64,000 bases of DNA from contig NW_020194519.1 of assembly GCF_002865645.1 (NCBI RefSeq), forward strand, positions 1,981,542-2,045,541, written 5' to 3'. The notes below the pieces were generated by a model. It saw only the letters and a program-made list of their open reading frames with translations, did no database searches and was not told where the DNA came from. Origin of the DNA: Hyaloscypha bicolor E. Lineage: Eukaryota > Ascomycota > Leotiomycetes > Helotiales > Hyaloscyphaceae. The translations under genes and the position numbers were made by a program. Below are positions 43,628 through 55,331 of the stretch, piece by piece; the first letter of the stretch is position 1, and each line of letters begins with the position of its first letter.

Positions 43628-45725
43628 TGGATATTGATAAATGTGCTTTTGGCGTGACGTAATCGTCCGATTCCAAAATATGAGACCTCGCGTCAGGTAG
43701 TATCTAGACGGGAAATCCAGGTGTACAGTAGTCTGCTCCCCGAAAGCATGGTCTCGGCCGTCTGTTGTAGCACAAGGTTAGAGGAAGAATGGGAACCCAA
43801 TTGAGGTGGCTGGTCTGGGTGAAAGATCTGTTGAAAGGCAAGGGTGTCATACCGAAGGCAAGGAGATCTGTTTGCAATGTTGGAGAGCCTTGGTAAGCGA
43901 ATTCCTGCGGTGCCGTATGGAATTCAGGATGGAATCCAGCTCAAGAGGCCCAAATGGCGCTTCCCGCTTCGTTGTATACGCAGTTGTTCGTGAGGAGACC
44001 CAGGAGAGATGGACAGCTGCAGCCAGGAGGGAAGCTGTTTTGAATAATGACGTCGAGCAGGCGGCGAACGTAGGGACCCCTACTAACAAGAGCCCGCAGT
44101 CCGCGGCATCCTGAAGAGGACGAAGAAGGAGAAGAAGAAGAAGGTCGATTGAAGAGCAAAAGATCTAGAGCGTCGCGGGGCCAGTTAGGGCTTTGTGTAA
44201 CTGACTGCTGCCCATGTAACGCCCACTTTTATTTTTATGTGCTCTGCGGGCCAAGCAAGGGGTCGGTGGCTACCCTGGGAGGTTTTTGAGAGGCCCAGGG
44301 CTGCGAGCCCACCAATGCGGACCACTAACCCAACCAAGCGCGATGGGTTGAAGAGCCACAGCGACGGCGCGGGACTGCCTTTTGCGAAGAAAGGACTTGC
44401 GAAAGCCTCCCAAGGCGGTCACCGCGGCTCCAGAAAGGGCCAGCTCCAGTGATGCCACGGCCGTGCCCGCGATCCAAAGTGCTCTGGCTGTTGGCTCTTG
44501 GCTGTTTGTTTGGGGAAAGGCGGACACCAGGCGCAAAGATTGCGCTGGAGAGGTACTTCCTGGTGAGTGACTTGCAAGCGTCAATCAAGCGCCCCGCAAT
44601 CCCAGCTGACTGCTGGGGCTGGACTAACCGCAGGCTCCCTCCCCTCTGAGTCCTGGTAATAGCCGGGCAGAGAGCGGGTGGAAGCACGAAGTAGGGAAGC
44701 CGGGGATGGTGTGCTTTTGATGTTCTAGATTCAGAGCAGAAACGGTTCAGATCGAGTGCGCCTGCAAGTACTGCCGTGTGAACAAAACGAGGTGAACATA
44801 CGGTACGTAGTACACATGCAATACACCCAGGAGAGGCACAAGCAAGTGGATCCGCCCTCCAGCACCGCCATCTCACACCGATTCTAGCATCCCCGTGTTA
44901 CACAGCAACGGGGTTGGCCATCGGCCACTGCAAAGCGTCTCGACGCTCGCACAGCGACACCACCTAGAGGCTGTCTTTCCTTCCAGGCGCGTCCATCCGT
45001 CCACCCTCCGCTTGCGTTGCACGGCTGCATTAAATTGAGGAGATCGGCAATCGCGAGGCGGCGCAAAGGCGATCCTGATCCTGATCCTGATCCTGGCCAC
45101 AACGGGGCAAGTCTTTCGTTGAACTTGAGCCACCATCCTTCCACCCTGGTCTCGCGGAGCCAGAACTGACCAGATGGAAATGAATGGCAGCAGCCACTGG
45201 GAGGGCCTCGTCTGTCCAAAGTCGTACCACTTTGGCCAACGAAGAGGCGCATTTGGAGTGCATAGCGTGCTAGCTTCGAGAAGGGGGGGGAGCCAACGGA
45301 GCGGGAGTCCGGCAGACCATTGGACCATGGGCTGGGTGAGTGGGAATGTCTGAGATATGGATCGATCGCCGGGTTCTGCTGCACTGGACCAGTACTGGTG
45401 GAGTGGCCAGTTGGGTGCGATGGTATGGTGGTGGCATTGTGTCGATGTCGATAGCGGGGAGGGGGGGGGAAGATGGAATTCTACTGCAGCATCTGGAAAG
45501 GGGAGTCGTTCGAAGCGAAGCGAGGCTTCGACCCCTGCACTGCTGAACAATGAACATCGGTTGGGGTCGAAGGTTACACGAGCTACCCTGTCGAGGCCAT
45601 TCTTGCCTCAGACGCCGACTACAAACGCGAACACACACACACACACGCCCACACCTCCTCATTAACATCCTTGGGTGCTGCTTCAGCAACGGGGAATTCG
45701 CCGCCGGACCTGACCGGCCCTGACA
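43628..45725. other. 2.1-kb divergent region upstream of the GNAT and CENP-I genes
   Basis: The right part (44.2-45.7 kb) is GC-rich, with long overlapping frames on both strands that have no family resemblance. Short tandems occur: (GATCCT)4 at 45071-45094 and (AC)8 at 45631-45646. It should hold both promoters. No gene is called. Confidence 0.45.
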
Positions 45726-48165
45726 ATGGCAATGCCATCAGAACGCGACGACGGCCTCGCCGCCCTGCTTGCTGACCTGGAGTATGGTGAGCGCTTGAAG
45801 CGCGTCAGGACGCGCGCGTATTTGAACGTGGAGTAACTAACATCCAACAGCCGCAAAGACACCCGCCAAGCTGCGCGTCTCGAAGATCTCGCATCTCGTA
45901 GACAAGGTTGGCCATAAAGCCTACGAGGAGGGCTTGACAAACGCGTCGCTGAGTAGGCTTGTCGACATCGTCACGCTGCCCAACGAGCTCGACCAAGCCA
46001 GCCTCGGAGGCCTGGTTCGGAACCTGTATCCTGCCAGCAAAGTTCCTGATGCCATCGTGATCAAGATTGCTGGTGGCCTGGGCCATGGGCGATCTAAGCC
46101 ATCATACTCTGTTCAAGGTGCATTGTTGAAATGGCTGGTGATGGTGTACGACGTCCTTGAAAACAAGAGAATATTGTCACAACTCTACAGCATTCTCTTC
46201 AATCACCTCGACACAGTTGCGATTAGGTGTGCACTCCTGTGAACGTCCTGAAGAGCAACCTGTTAATCTCATAATTTACAGATCACAGCTGTGTCACGTG
46301 CTGTCTCTTGTTACTAGAAGAAAGCATGTACGGCCTTTCCGGATCCAGATGCTGATGGAGCTAACCCGTCAAGCTGGGAACGAACCTCCCCTTGTTGGAC
46401 TCATGAGAGTATACAAGGACTTCTTCCCAGATATTATTGTTGGCGATGTGACTTCAGGAAGAGCTTCAGTGTTTACGGTAGGCTCTTCCGTGATGTTAAC
46501 GTGATTGATCGCTGATAAACTCTAGCATCCGGATCCGGAGTGGAGACAAAGGCTTGGAGAAATCCAGGAGTACCATTTTCAAAAGACACAAGATCGTCTA
46601 CCGCCTGAGAAACGAACTTTCAGCGTCACTCGAAAGGGGGTCGATGGTTCCAAGAGAAAGTATTCGCCAATCATCCCAGAGGTCCACACCTCACGCGCCC
46701 TGGAGGTCAGACCCGATCCAACCTGTTATTTTTCTGCTCTAGCTGACAACTTAGTCGTCAATAACACTAGAAGAGATCGAGGATGTACATGAATTCGTTC
46801 GAAAACTGGAGAAAATTGAACTACCCAATCAGCTGGTTGCAGTCATCAATGACCCACTTCTCCAAAAATTCCTTCTGTTGATGTCCTCTGATACCAACTC
46901 AAAGCGCATAGATAGCTGGCTGCTTGCGTTCTTTGAAGATCAGTTGGAAGATTCAACTTCTTCTGATAGTGAGATTTTTGAAATGCTCGAAGCAGTACTG
47001 GGATATACGCGGTACAATAAGGTATTGAGCTCTAAACACGTCGAGGAATGTTACTGAAAGACCTTAGACATTGCCATCCGCATGCCTGACGTATCTCAAA
47101 TCTATGATCCATTCCTGGAATGGTGTGAAGGATCGAGACGTTGTCCTCGACCTTCTTACTTACACCCCTCTAGGCTCATTTGAAGGTGTGTGCGTCTTGA
47201 ACTCCATCGCAGGACAATCTGACTAATGCCCAGGCCTTCATTCCTCCATCTTTCAACCTCTTGAGGAGGCTGTCCTAGATGACGGCAGCACTGAGTCCAA
47301 AGTCGCGCTCCTCGAGTTTTACAGGAATTTGCTCGATCAATGGACGGTCACTCTTCTGTCACAGCATCAGCCATCAAGCGATGCATCATCTGCAGTTACA
47401 TCTTTGATAACTCACGCCAACAGCCTGGCACTCACCATGGTCCAAACGTGCCTGAATGTCAACACCCTCTCCAAAATCTTAGCATTCTACGAAGCCAACG
47501 CTTCTCTCATCTCTCTACCGTCGCTAAGATCAACAATCCGAGTCACTATTCCGCCCACCGAATTGATCTACACGCTTCAATTCACGGACTCTCTCAGCAC
47601 CATCAGCAGGCTCTGTGCCATCCTCGCGCTCTACAAGCGGGCCTTTGAGATTGCCATGTCCCCCAAACCAATTGAATCCTTGGCATTGAACCAGCAATCA
47701 TACTCAAAAGAATACGTCAACCATTTCAATGGCTTTCTCATGGATGTTTGCAACTGTCTTTGGAGATCCCGTGCCTTCAACAGCTCGGACCCAAACGCCC
47801 TCGCTTGTTTGATGGCCCCAGCTGTCACCCAGATCTTGAGCAAGTATGTTGCGAGTATCGACACATCGATGTCCCTGGCGACGCTGTTTAGCTTTTCCTT
47901 CTCGCCTGTTTTCTGCCTTCTAGCCATTTCCTACGTGAGAGAGCTTGAGGATAGGGCTGAAGATGAGATTGATCTTCGCCATCCTGGACCTCCCACTTCT
48001 AAGTCGTTGCTGCAGCTTGAGAAAGATGGTGGCTTGAGGTTGCCGTGGCCGGATTACAAGCTTGGCGTGTTGCATTACATGGAAAATAAAGGGGTTAAGG
48101 GAGTTGGGGAACTAATGTACAATACCATGAAGCATTTGATGACCGCGAGGGAGAACAAGGCATAG
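45726..48165 (+). CDS. Inner kinetochore protein CENP-I / Mis6 (Ctf3 homologue)
   Basis: Seven exons (45726-45786, 45851-46226, 46282-46477, 46526-46705, 46755-47021, 47068-47185, 47234-48165) encode 709 aa, typical for Mis6. The conserved core reads ISHLVDKVGHKAYEEGLTNA, then LPNELDQASLGGLVRNLYP, then LCHVLSLVTRRKHVRPFRIQ, then LMRVYKDFFPDIIVG, and the HPDPEWRQRL motif. The rest is helical-repeat in character. CENP-I sits in the CENP-H/I/K/M (Ctf3) part of the CCAN and is needed for CENP-A loading and kinetochore assembly. All six introns have GT..AG ends; the branch CTAAC is clear in the first. Exon 4 ends with a weak GTCAGA donor. Confidence 0.9.
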
Positions 48166-48461
48166 ATTTGAACGAGGCGTTCTGGTAGGAGGTGACGTCT
48201 ATCTTATGAGACATGGAACATGAGCGAGGAGTGAGATACCCCATACTTCTCGAAACAAAGACTCTTGATACCCAATTCGCATTAGTGATTAGGGGAATTT
48301 CGTAGTTTTCCCATGCTGTGACATCTATCACACCCATCCCGACCGACGCCCTAGACTCCAAATGCACCTGTGCTCTCGCAATTAAGTGTAATGACTCTGT
48401 CTTCTATTCGTACAGGCACCGCTTTCGTCGTCTCTGACGGTCGTTCGGTCCAAATCCTGGT
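48166..48461. other. Convergent 3' flank CENP-I / SPT small subunit
   Basis: 296 bp, no coding content recognised. Confidence 0.4.
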
Positions 48462-48980
48462 TTATAACTCCTTCGCTGCATCCACAATCGTCGATCCAGC
48501 AGCATTATTCATAACAGTCTCCTTAACTTTTTCAACCAACACTGTATGCGTAGCACTCTCCACAATAGAATGAATCGCGGCTTTTGCACTCTCGTCCCCG
48601 TTGTAGTAGAACCAAGCCCGGTTGGTGAGGAAGGCGATGTGCTGTGGGAGGTAGAGTGTCATGGCGATTACGATCATACTGAAGAAGAGGAAGAGGAAGG
48701 AGTCTAATGATAAAGTCCGTCAGCAATGTTCATTCTCAATTGTGGATTGCCCTTGCAGTGATCGCACGCAATCAGGGGGGCCAGGGGGGCGGAAACCGGA
48801 AGACGGCGGAAAGGGGAGGAATTTCTTACTGAAGATGAACTTCTCGGTGGGCGTTAACATGTACAGCGAGAATGTGACCTGCAATCGTCAGGCATCAAAG
48901 TGGAAGCTGGCAAAGGGACCAACCTCATATTGGTACCTCTTCCGCTGCAGCCAGCGAAACGTCGAGGCGAACATAGTCAT
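48462..48980 (-). CDS. Small activating subunit of serine palmitoyltransferase (SPTSSA/B-like)
   Basis: Three exons (48924-48980, 48830-48878, 48462-48703) encode 115 aa. The N-terminal FRWLQRKRYQYEVTFSLYML then TPTEKFIFNSFLFLLF-like stretch (here NSFLFLFFSMIVIAM) is the ssSPT signature: an amphipathic helix, the YxVT..LYMLxPxEK motif, then one membrane segment. Human SPTSSA and yeast Tsc3 bind and activate the Lcb1/Lcb2 (SPTLC1/2) dimer in the ER, setting sphingolipid long-chain-base output. After the usual end, YLPQHIAFLTNRAWFYYNG, there is a tail of about 45 residues (DESAKAAIHS... to ...VDAAKEL) that looks helical. The start was taken at MTMFAST; the second Met is also possible. It is divergent from the GGQ protein. 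Confidence 0.88.
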
Positions 48981-49282
48981 TGCACACCAAGCCGATACTT
49001 AGGACTGTGAAAGCGCCAAGAGGCCGATTCAGCTCGATGGATGCAAGCCTCGGAGCGTCAAGCGTGGTTGGAAGGAGGGACAATGAGTTTGAGGCACCGC
49101 ACGATGAGGTTGTCGGCAGGAGGTCAGGTCAGGTCAGCGTCAGGTCAGGGCAGGAACAAAGATCGGATGGAAATAAAATTTGTGGGGCAAGAACTGCGCC
49201 ACCGTGACTTCAACTCGCTCGGCAAGATTTTTTTGGCTCGAACCCTTCCGTGAGGCACTTTCCATCAGCAACAAGATGTACG
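48981..49282. promoter_or_regulatory. Divergent promoter SPT small subunit / mitochondrial GGQ protein
   Basis: 302 bp. A short GGTCA-rich direct repeat (aggtcaggtcaggtcagcgtcaggtcaggg, in pieces) lies at 49120-49150. Otherwise nothing recognised. Confidence 0.5.
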
Positions 49283-49846
49283 ATGATACGCCGCCTTTTC
49301 TCCATTGTTGAAGGAAGAGTGGTTGTCGAACATGCCGTGAAAGGTTCAATAGCTCGGCGTGGCATTGCAGCCTCGGCCGCAGCATGCGCAAGGAAAATGC
49401 CCGATCGACCGCCGCTCGTCCATGAGGATCAATTTACGGAGTCATTCTTGAAGGGCAGTGGACCTGGAGGCCAGAAGATTGTATGTAAAGATCAATTGGA
49501 CCCGGAGCCAGAGGAGAAGTCTGAATTTAAAGCCTCGGCTAACAACAAGTTGCAGAACAAAACATCTTCTGCTGTGCAATTGAGGCATATACCCACTGGC
49601 CTTGTCTTGAAAGTGCAAGCTACACGCTCTCGAACACAGAACAGAAAGATTGCCAGGCAGATGCTTGCGGAGAGGGTTGAGGAAATCGAAAAGGGGAAAG
49701 AGTCTCGAGTTGCAGTTGTTAAGGAGGTTAAGCGGAAGCGGAAGTCGAGTGCTGTAAAGAAGAGTAAAAGAAAGTATCGGGCTCTTGAAGAGGCGAAGAA
49801 AGCTTCGGAGGATGGCAATGGCGGAGATAGCGGAAAACAATCATGA
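49283..49846 (+). CDS. Mitochondrial class-I release-factor-like GGQ protein (Rso55/MTRFR type)
   Basis: Exons 49283-49480 and 49556-49846 encode 162 aa. MIRRLFSIVEGRVVVEHAVK with later R-rich residues fits a mitochondrial presequence. The RF-1 catalytic domain has SGPGGQKI at about residues 60-66, then, across the splice, NKTSSAVQLRHIPTGLVLKV and RSRTQNRKIARQMLAE. The C-terminus is strongly basic (VKRKRKSSAVKKSKRKYR), the ribosome-binding tail of this family. There is no codon-recognition domain, so the protein should act in rescue of stalled mitoribosomes, like yeast Rso55 and human MTRFR/C12orf65. The 75-nt intron lacks stops and would insert 25 residues right behind the GGQ if retained. 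Confidence 0.9.
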   Translation: MIRRLFSIVEGRVVVEHAVKGSIARRGIAASAAACARKMPDRPPLVHEDQFTESFLKGSGPGGQKIVCKDQLDPEPEEKSEFKASANNKLQNKTSSAVQLRHIPTGLVLKVQATRSRTQNRKIARQMLAERVEEIEKGKESRVAVVKEVKRKRKSSAVKKSKRKYRALEEAKKASEDGNGGDSGKQS

Positions 49847-50243
49847 TGGAGGAGTGGTTCAATTGCACTTTAGGTCAAATAACTTCTCCCTATGATTTGG
49901 CCTGGAGTGTACACTTCAGCTGATTGCAGAGAGGTCTCGTGATAAATCTCTTGGTTGACCCAGTTCTATCAATGTTGTGAGTGGAAAGCGGTTGAATCGT
50001 GAGATGTTTGTACTGCAATATGCACGATAAAGAAGCCAATATCAGGATTTTCTAATAGACTCTACTTCTATGTGTCTACCTGCAAACATTTCAATTTGAG
50101 AGTCGATGGTACACAGATTTCCACCAGCAAACCAATGCAAAGACAATGCTAGCAAGGAAAGCAGGCACGAAAGAAATACCCAAGCTTCTGTCCTCGGTTC
50201 AAATGAAACCATCCCTTACTTCGAGCAGATTGTGAGCTGTGCA
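49847..50243. other. Convergent 3' flank
   Basis: 397 bp between the GGQ protein and the CorA transporter gene. No coding content recognised. Confidence 0.45.
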
Positions 50244-52205
50244 TTAGATGAATCTGAGCCTCCGAGCAACAACCAGGGAGATTATGACAAAAAGGATCAA
50301 AATACCAAGAATTCCAAAGAAAGGAGCCAAGCTATTAACTTCTCTCCAAGGTACCATGACGTTCATCCCAAACATACCGCACACCAAATTCAGTGGAACG
50401 AGGATTGAAGCGAGCAGAGTGATCTTGCTGAGGACTTTGTTTGCTTGGTTTCCCTGCGTGATGTTATCGATTGAGAGTTGAGCCAGGTAGTTACTGTGAG
50501 ATCGGGAAAGCATTTTCTCAAAGTGGGCCAAACTTGTCATCATCGTGACGACATGGTCCTGGATGTCGCCGAGGTAGAGGCCAATATCCATCCGAGGAGT
50601 AACTTTGTAGTTTGCGTTGCAGCGTTTAGTGAAGCCCCGGAGAACGTCTGCTTTGCCGCCCAGAAGTTTCATTAGACCCATTACGTTCTTCCGGACCATG
50701 CCAATTCTGCGTAGAAAGCTATGCATGTCATCATTGCGGGCAATGAAGACTTCATCCTCAATAACGTCGGTTTCCTTCTCAATGTTTGTGATGATAGGTG
50801 CAAAGCAATCAACAATATCATCACTAAGATTTGATTAGTAGGTAATTTATTAAATTTGCTCGTAGACTTACATTAGGGCATAACAGATCCAATCAGAGCT
50901 CAGGGCCACATAATCCTTCAGCATAGTGATTCTCTTCCGGACGTGAGCTGCATGGGGGTTGGGGGAAAAGCTGAAGCTCAAGGTCCCCTCGCGAAAAACG
51001 ACGACATAGATGTTGAAAGGTTCGTATTCTTGCCCATCATCGATTTCCTGGACATGGAAGGATCTGAAGCAAGCAAAATAGTAGGACGGGAAGAGTTCAA
51101 TCTTCTCTCGTGCTTCTTGAGTTCCAATGTCCTCAATCGTGAGAGGATGAACTCCGAAGGCTTTGCAGATGGCACGGATCTCCTCGTCAGTTGGATTGTT
51201 TATGTTCAGCCACCAAACTCCATCCATTTCCTCGCCTTGTGGAAGCGTAAACAGACTGCGGACATCTTCTCCTGGAAGAACCAGGTCGCCAAACTCTGCT
51301 GCATGAATCGTAGACTCTTCTGAGGAAGAAAAGAACTCAAATCGATTGTCAACGCGCTGGGGTTCACCCACAAATTCATCCAGACTGTCATTCTCATGGA
51401 CTTTCTCATTGGTTTCGAGAGAGGTGCCCGAGGGGATTTCAACAACATCACCTCCCGCCGTAAACGTTGCTTGCCCTCCATTATACCCCTGTGTTCGGAG
51501 ATCGTGGAACACTCGAGCTTGGGGCTGACCCTTTGGTGGAGTCTTGTCACGGCTCTCCTCATCAGCAATAAAATCTTCGAGAACCTCAAAGTCGATCTGC
51601 AAGGTGTCCTTGTTTCCTTGATTATGCAATGGAAAGCAAACATCTTCTTCGGCAGTTTTGCATGATCCAGCAAAGCTCTTTGCATCGTTCTCGTTGGTGT
51701 AACGCCTGCTTCGGAGGCTTCGTTTACTGCGACGACTAGCCCCTGAGATAGTTCGGTGAAGGTCGTAATCCTCGTGTCTTCTAATTTCGGCAAAGGCCTT
51801 TACAGAGTTGGGATCGGATGTTGAAAGTTGTCTTTCCCGCCGGCGAGCATCAGCAAATGCTTTCACGGAATTCGGAGGAGAAGTCGATCGGGGGTCAAGA
51901 GTCGTAACTGTTCCCCGTCGGCTCCTATCAGGTGCAACTCGACCAGGACGAGGAGACACTCCACCGGGTTCATCATCCATAACAGCTTCCTCGAAATCTC
52001 GAGCGACGGTAGGCATTAGCCCCTGGTTAACGAGAGCGAGGTCAGGGCTCAGATTCCGTCCGGCATTAACGCTCTGCATGGTCTCAACGGTGCCTCGCCG
52101 AGAGCGTGCTCTTTGCACTGAGGAAGATTGATGTCTATGGTCATCCAGCTCTGGAACAGGCGTGCTGTAGCCAGTGTTGAGAGAGGCATCTTCGTGGTCA
52201 GACAT
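50244..52205 (-). CDS. CorA-family Mg2+ transporter, Alr/Mnr2 type
   Basis: Exons 50872-52205 and 50244-50823 encode 637 aa. About 290 cytosolic, disordered residues start MSDHEDASLNTGYSTPVPEL and contain two duplicated motifs: SRRGTV (35-40, 95-100) and NSVKAFA (112-118, 133-139). The CorA funnel begins at about DEFVGEPQRVDNRFEFFSS. VWWLNINNPTDEEIRAICKA and HPLTIEDIGTQEAREKIELF are typical of the fungal Alr branch. Two C-terminal membrane helices flank the selectivity motif GMN in CGMFGMNVMVPW. The paralogues Alr1/2 (plasma membrane) and Mnr2 (vacuole) cannot be told apart by eye. The ATG at 52205 is preceded by GAAGCC; upstream frame without ATG is leader. Confidence 0.92.
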
Positions 52206-53494
52206 GGCTTCAGTGGCTAATCCTCTTTCTATGAAGTGTGTTATAGCTGCCCGATTATCAGCTTCGATGTGCCAGCCAAGCCAATGCGGGATACGCACTT
52301 TTCAATATTGTTCAAAATCGCCTTCGATTCTAAGGTGGGTCGCAACGAGCGCCCACCGCGTGTTGGCGTCAATTTGATTGATGTTTTTGCACAGGTTTCC
52401 CCTGTACAGCTCTTCCAATTGAGAAGCTGACCCCGTCCAGCTAATCCCCAATAATTGCTTCTTTGAGTGTGTGATATGTGTATTCGCGGTTAACGTAGGG
52501 CCAGTTATGGAGGCTTCTTGTCACCTCCGCCGTGAGCCCAAGTCCTTGGGCCGAGGAGCGGACGGATAAAGGAAAACGGTTCAAGTTCGAGTCCCGCCAA
52601 CTTGCTGGTTATAGATTGAGAGGCCGCCAAGGCGATCAAGTCGAGCAACGGTCAAGTGTGTTTGGAAGATCGTGAAGGTGAATAACCAACGACAGGGTAA
52701 GCATGCGCGACAACAAGTGCTGATGGTGGTGCACTGTGGGGTTGTAGAGCTGCAAATTTGCGTATTGGGGTACTCGAGCCGTGTTCTGACGCTGTTGAGA
52801 GGGCAGGTCAACCGAGGATCTGGAGGCGAAAACAGGAATTGGGAATTGAAGGGACCAGTGCTTAGGACGGCGGTACTGCAGAGCGGCGCGATGTCGAACG
52901 TTGTTGTGGCCGTCGAAGTAGAGTTCGTCGAGCGTGAAGAGCATATGACAATTGGGGAAGAGGGGAGAGGGCTCCCAAGACGAAAATTTCCAAGTGGGCC
53001 GGCTAGCCAGGCCAGGGCTCTGTGGCAAATCCCAGCCAATCCCGTGAATAATCAATCGAGCGATGAATCAGACGCATCGAGCTAGGTTTACAATGCAGTA
53101 CTAAGCGGGCCAGCTAAAGGAAGGATATTTTGCATGCAGCAAAAGATTATGCACAGTAAACAGGAGCAATGAAGATTGCAGAGGGAGGGAGCTCTCCTTA
53201 TCTATCGACTCGGCACGGTCTCCAGGTGTTGATTTCATCCACTCATGCCTTGCCTTGCGTGCCTTTCTCTGCCCCTCCTTTGACATGCGGAAAATGCCTC
53301 ATGGCTTGCAGCCCAATGCCAATCAATCCCGTGGTCGGACAGGGATGAAGCAACCCCATGTCTACGAAGTTTTCAGCCTCGTCACGTGATGAGACCATTT
53401 GAAGACCCCGTCCACCAGCCAAGTGACGAGGTGTCCAGACCAGCCAGCGCTCATTCCATTTCCCTTCACTTCCATCCCCCCTCACGCAACAACC
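52206..53494. promoter_or_regulatory. Divergent region CorA transporter / SPC1, with palindromic TCACGTGA at 53382-53389
   Basis: 1.3 kb. A perfect TCACGTGA palindrome lies 106 bp before the SPC1 start codon. A 152-codon minus frame at 52581-53039 has no family resemblance. A tRNA B-box-like string at 52584-52594 was checked and rejected as a gene. Confidence 0.5.
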
Positions 53495-53914
53495 ATGGCC
53501 GATCAACTATTGGACCAGGTGCGCGAGCTTGCTGAGGGCCAAATTGTATGTGCAAATCCGCCAATTCGAAAAAAATCGGCTCTGGTACTGACTGCAGACA
53601 GGACTTTGAGGGTCAGAAGCTAGCTGAATTGCTGGCAACAGCTGTGCTTGCAACTGTTGGGGTGAAGAGCCACCTGCTACATTGCCTTTCTCACTAAACT
53701 AACGCAAACCCAGGCTATCTCATTCATCGTCGGCTTCTTCCTCCAAGACATCAAACTTTCACTCTACATTGGACTCGGGGGAACTGCTTTTAGCTTGCTC
53801 CTCATCGTGCCCCCATGGCCCTTCTTCAACCGACATCCCGTCAAGTGGCTACCTTTAGCAGGGACTGAAACAAAGTCGCAAGGCATCTTGGTGGATGGAA
53901 AAGTTGTTGGGTGA
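53495..53914 (+). CDS. SPC1: Signal peptidase complex subunit 1 (12-kDa, Spc1)
   Basis: Three exons (53495-53545, 53602-53661, 53714-53914) give 103 aa. MADQLLDQVRELAEGQIDFE followed by GQKLAELLATAVLATVG is the conserved Spc1 start (IDFxGQKLAE). Two membrane helices follow: VGAISFIVGFFLQ and IGLGGTAFSLLLIV. The lumen/cytosol-border motif PPWPFFNRHPVKWLP is the family hallmark. Spc1 is a small non-catalytic ER subunit that helps the complex reject transmembrane segments as substrates. The acceptor used is ACAG at 53598-53601, the second of two close AGs, since only it restores DFEGQ. The ATG lies in AACCATGG. Confidence 0.92.
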
Positions 53915-54205
53915 AGGAAGGAACACATGAATAAACATTGGCGTTAGAGCTGGGCCGGGAATACCAAAAAGTGTATGCAATGGACGCTGGTATCTTCATT
54001 CCCCAGATAGCTGGATGGACTGCGTTATAAGGATCTATCCCCTGTGAACGCTGTCACTAAGATGATTCCTCCATGCGCCACTGTACACCAAAGCCACCGC
54101 GCAAATGTAATCTTTGGCTTGTGCCCCAAGTTCTGTTCGTGATTCTTCCCTGATATCGTATCACATCACAATCTTTTCCCCATGAAACTTCGGCTTGTAA
54201 AGGAC

Positions 54206-54736
<531 letters not shown>

Positions 54737-55331
54737 GTTCAGATCGCAGAGGGAAGCAGAGAAAGGCGAGGAGGTGGTCGATGGAGGGGTAGTTGAAAGG
54801 CTGCAGTTGCGTCTTTGCTCTTTGCTGCTTAGATTTGAGACTTGAAAGGAAGTCTTTGCTTACAGCAAATGTTGACAATGGGAAGTTCTCGGTTTCCGGA
54901 AGAAAGATGCAGCAGAGTAGGTGTCGTCTTTGCTGTAAATACCTTGAGCTTGAGGTGAATTCAAATGTGGAGGCAACAAGGAACTTCTACGGCGGCCGGT
55001 TCCAGCGAAGTTGCGTCTGTTCACGACGCCTCGCCGCCTTCTGGTACATTCATATCACATTCACCCCACCTCTTCCCACTCGACGCCGAACAATGATTGG
55101 AATTACCGCAACTACCGATTCCATACAAACAAACAACAGAGAATCCACATACTGCTACACATCACAAACTCCCTCGACGGACCGGCCACCGCCTGCTGGC
55201 CATCACTTACCATCCAGCCACCTCCTGCGAAACATCGCGCCTTGTCCATCGCTGCAGTGATCTGCCTTTTGCTTTGCCCATTCACGTTCTACACTGCTTC
55301 TACGACTGCATATTTATAAGCCAAAGAAGCC
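54737..55331. promoter_or_regulatory. Divergent region RBX1 / proline-rich protein
   Basis: 595 bp. The right half is C-rich leader for the 55.3-kb gene, with frames lacking any family resemblance. No motif named. Confidence 0.4.

Noticed and set aside
44873..45689. Overlapping minus frames of 139-225 codons upstream of CENP-I
   Set aside because: Composition-driven (GC-rich, with GATCCT and AC microsatellites); they look like promoter and leader DNA.
52584..52594. tRNA-like B-box string AGTTCGAGTCC
   Set aside because: The T-stem does not pair (TCAAG against CCCGC), no A-box lies at the right distance upstream, and no acceptor stem can be formed.
52581..53039. 152-codon minus frame rich in T/S/C
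   Set aside because: No motif; overlaps the promoter region of SPC1 and the CorA transporter.
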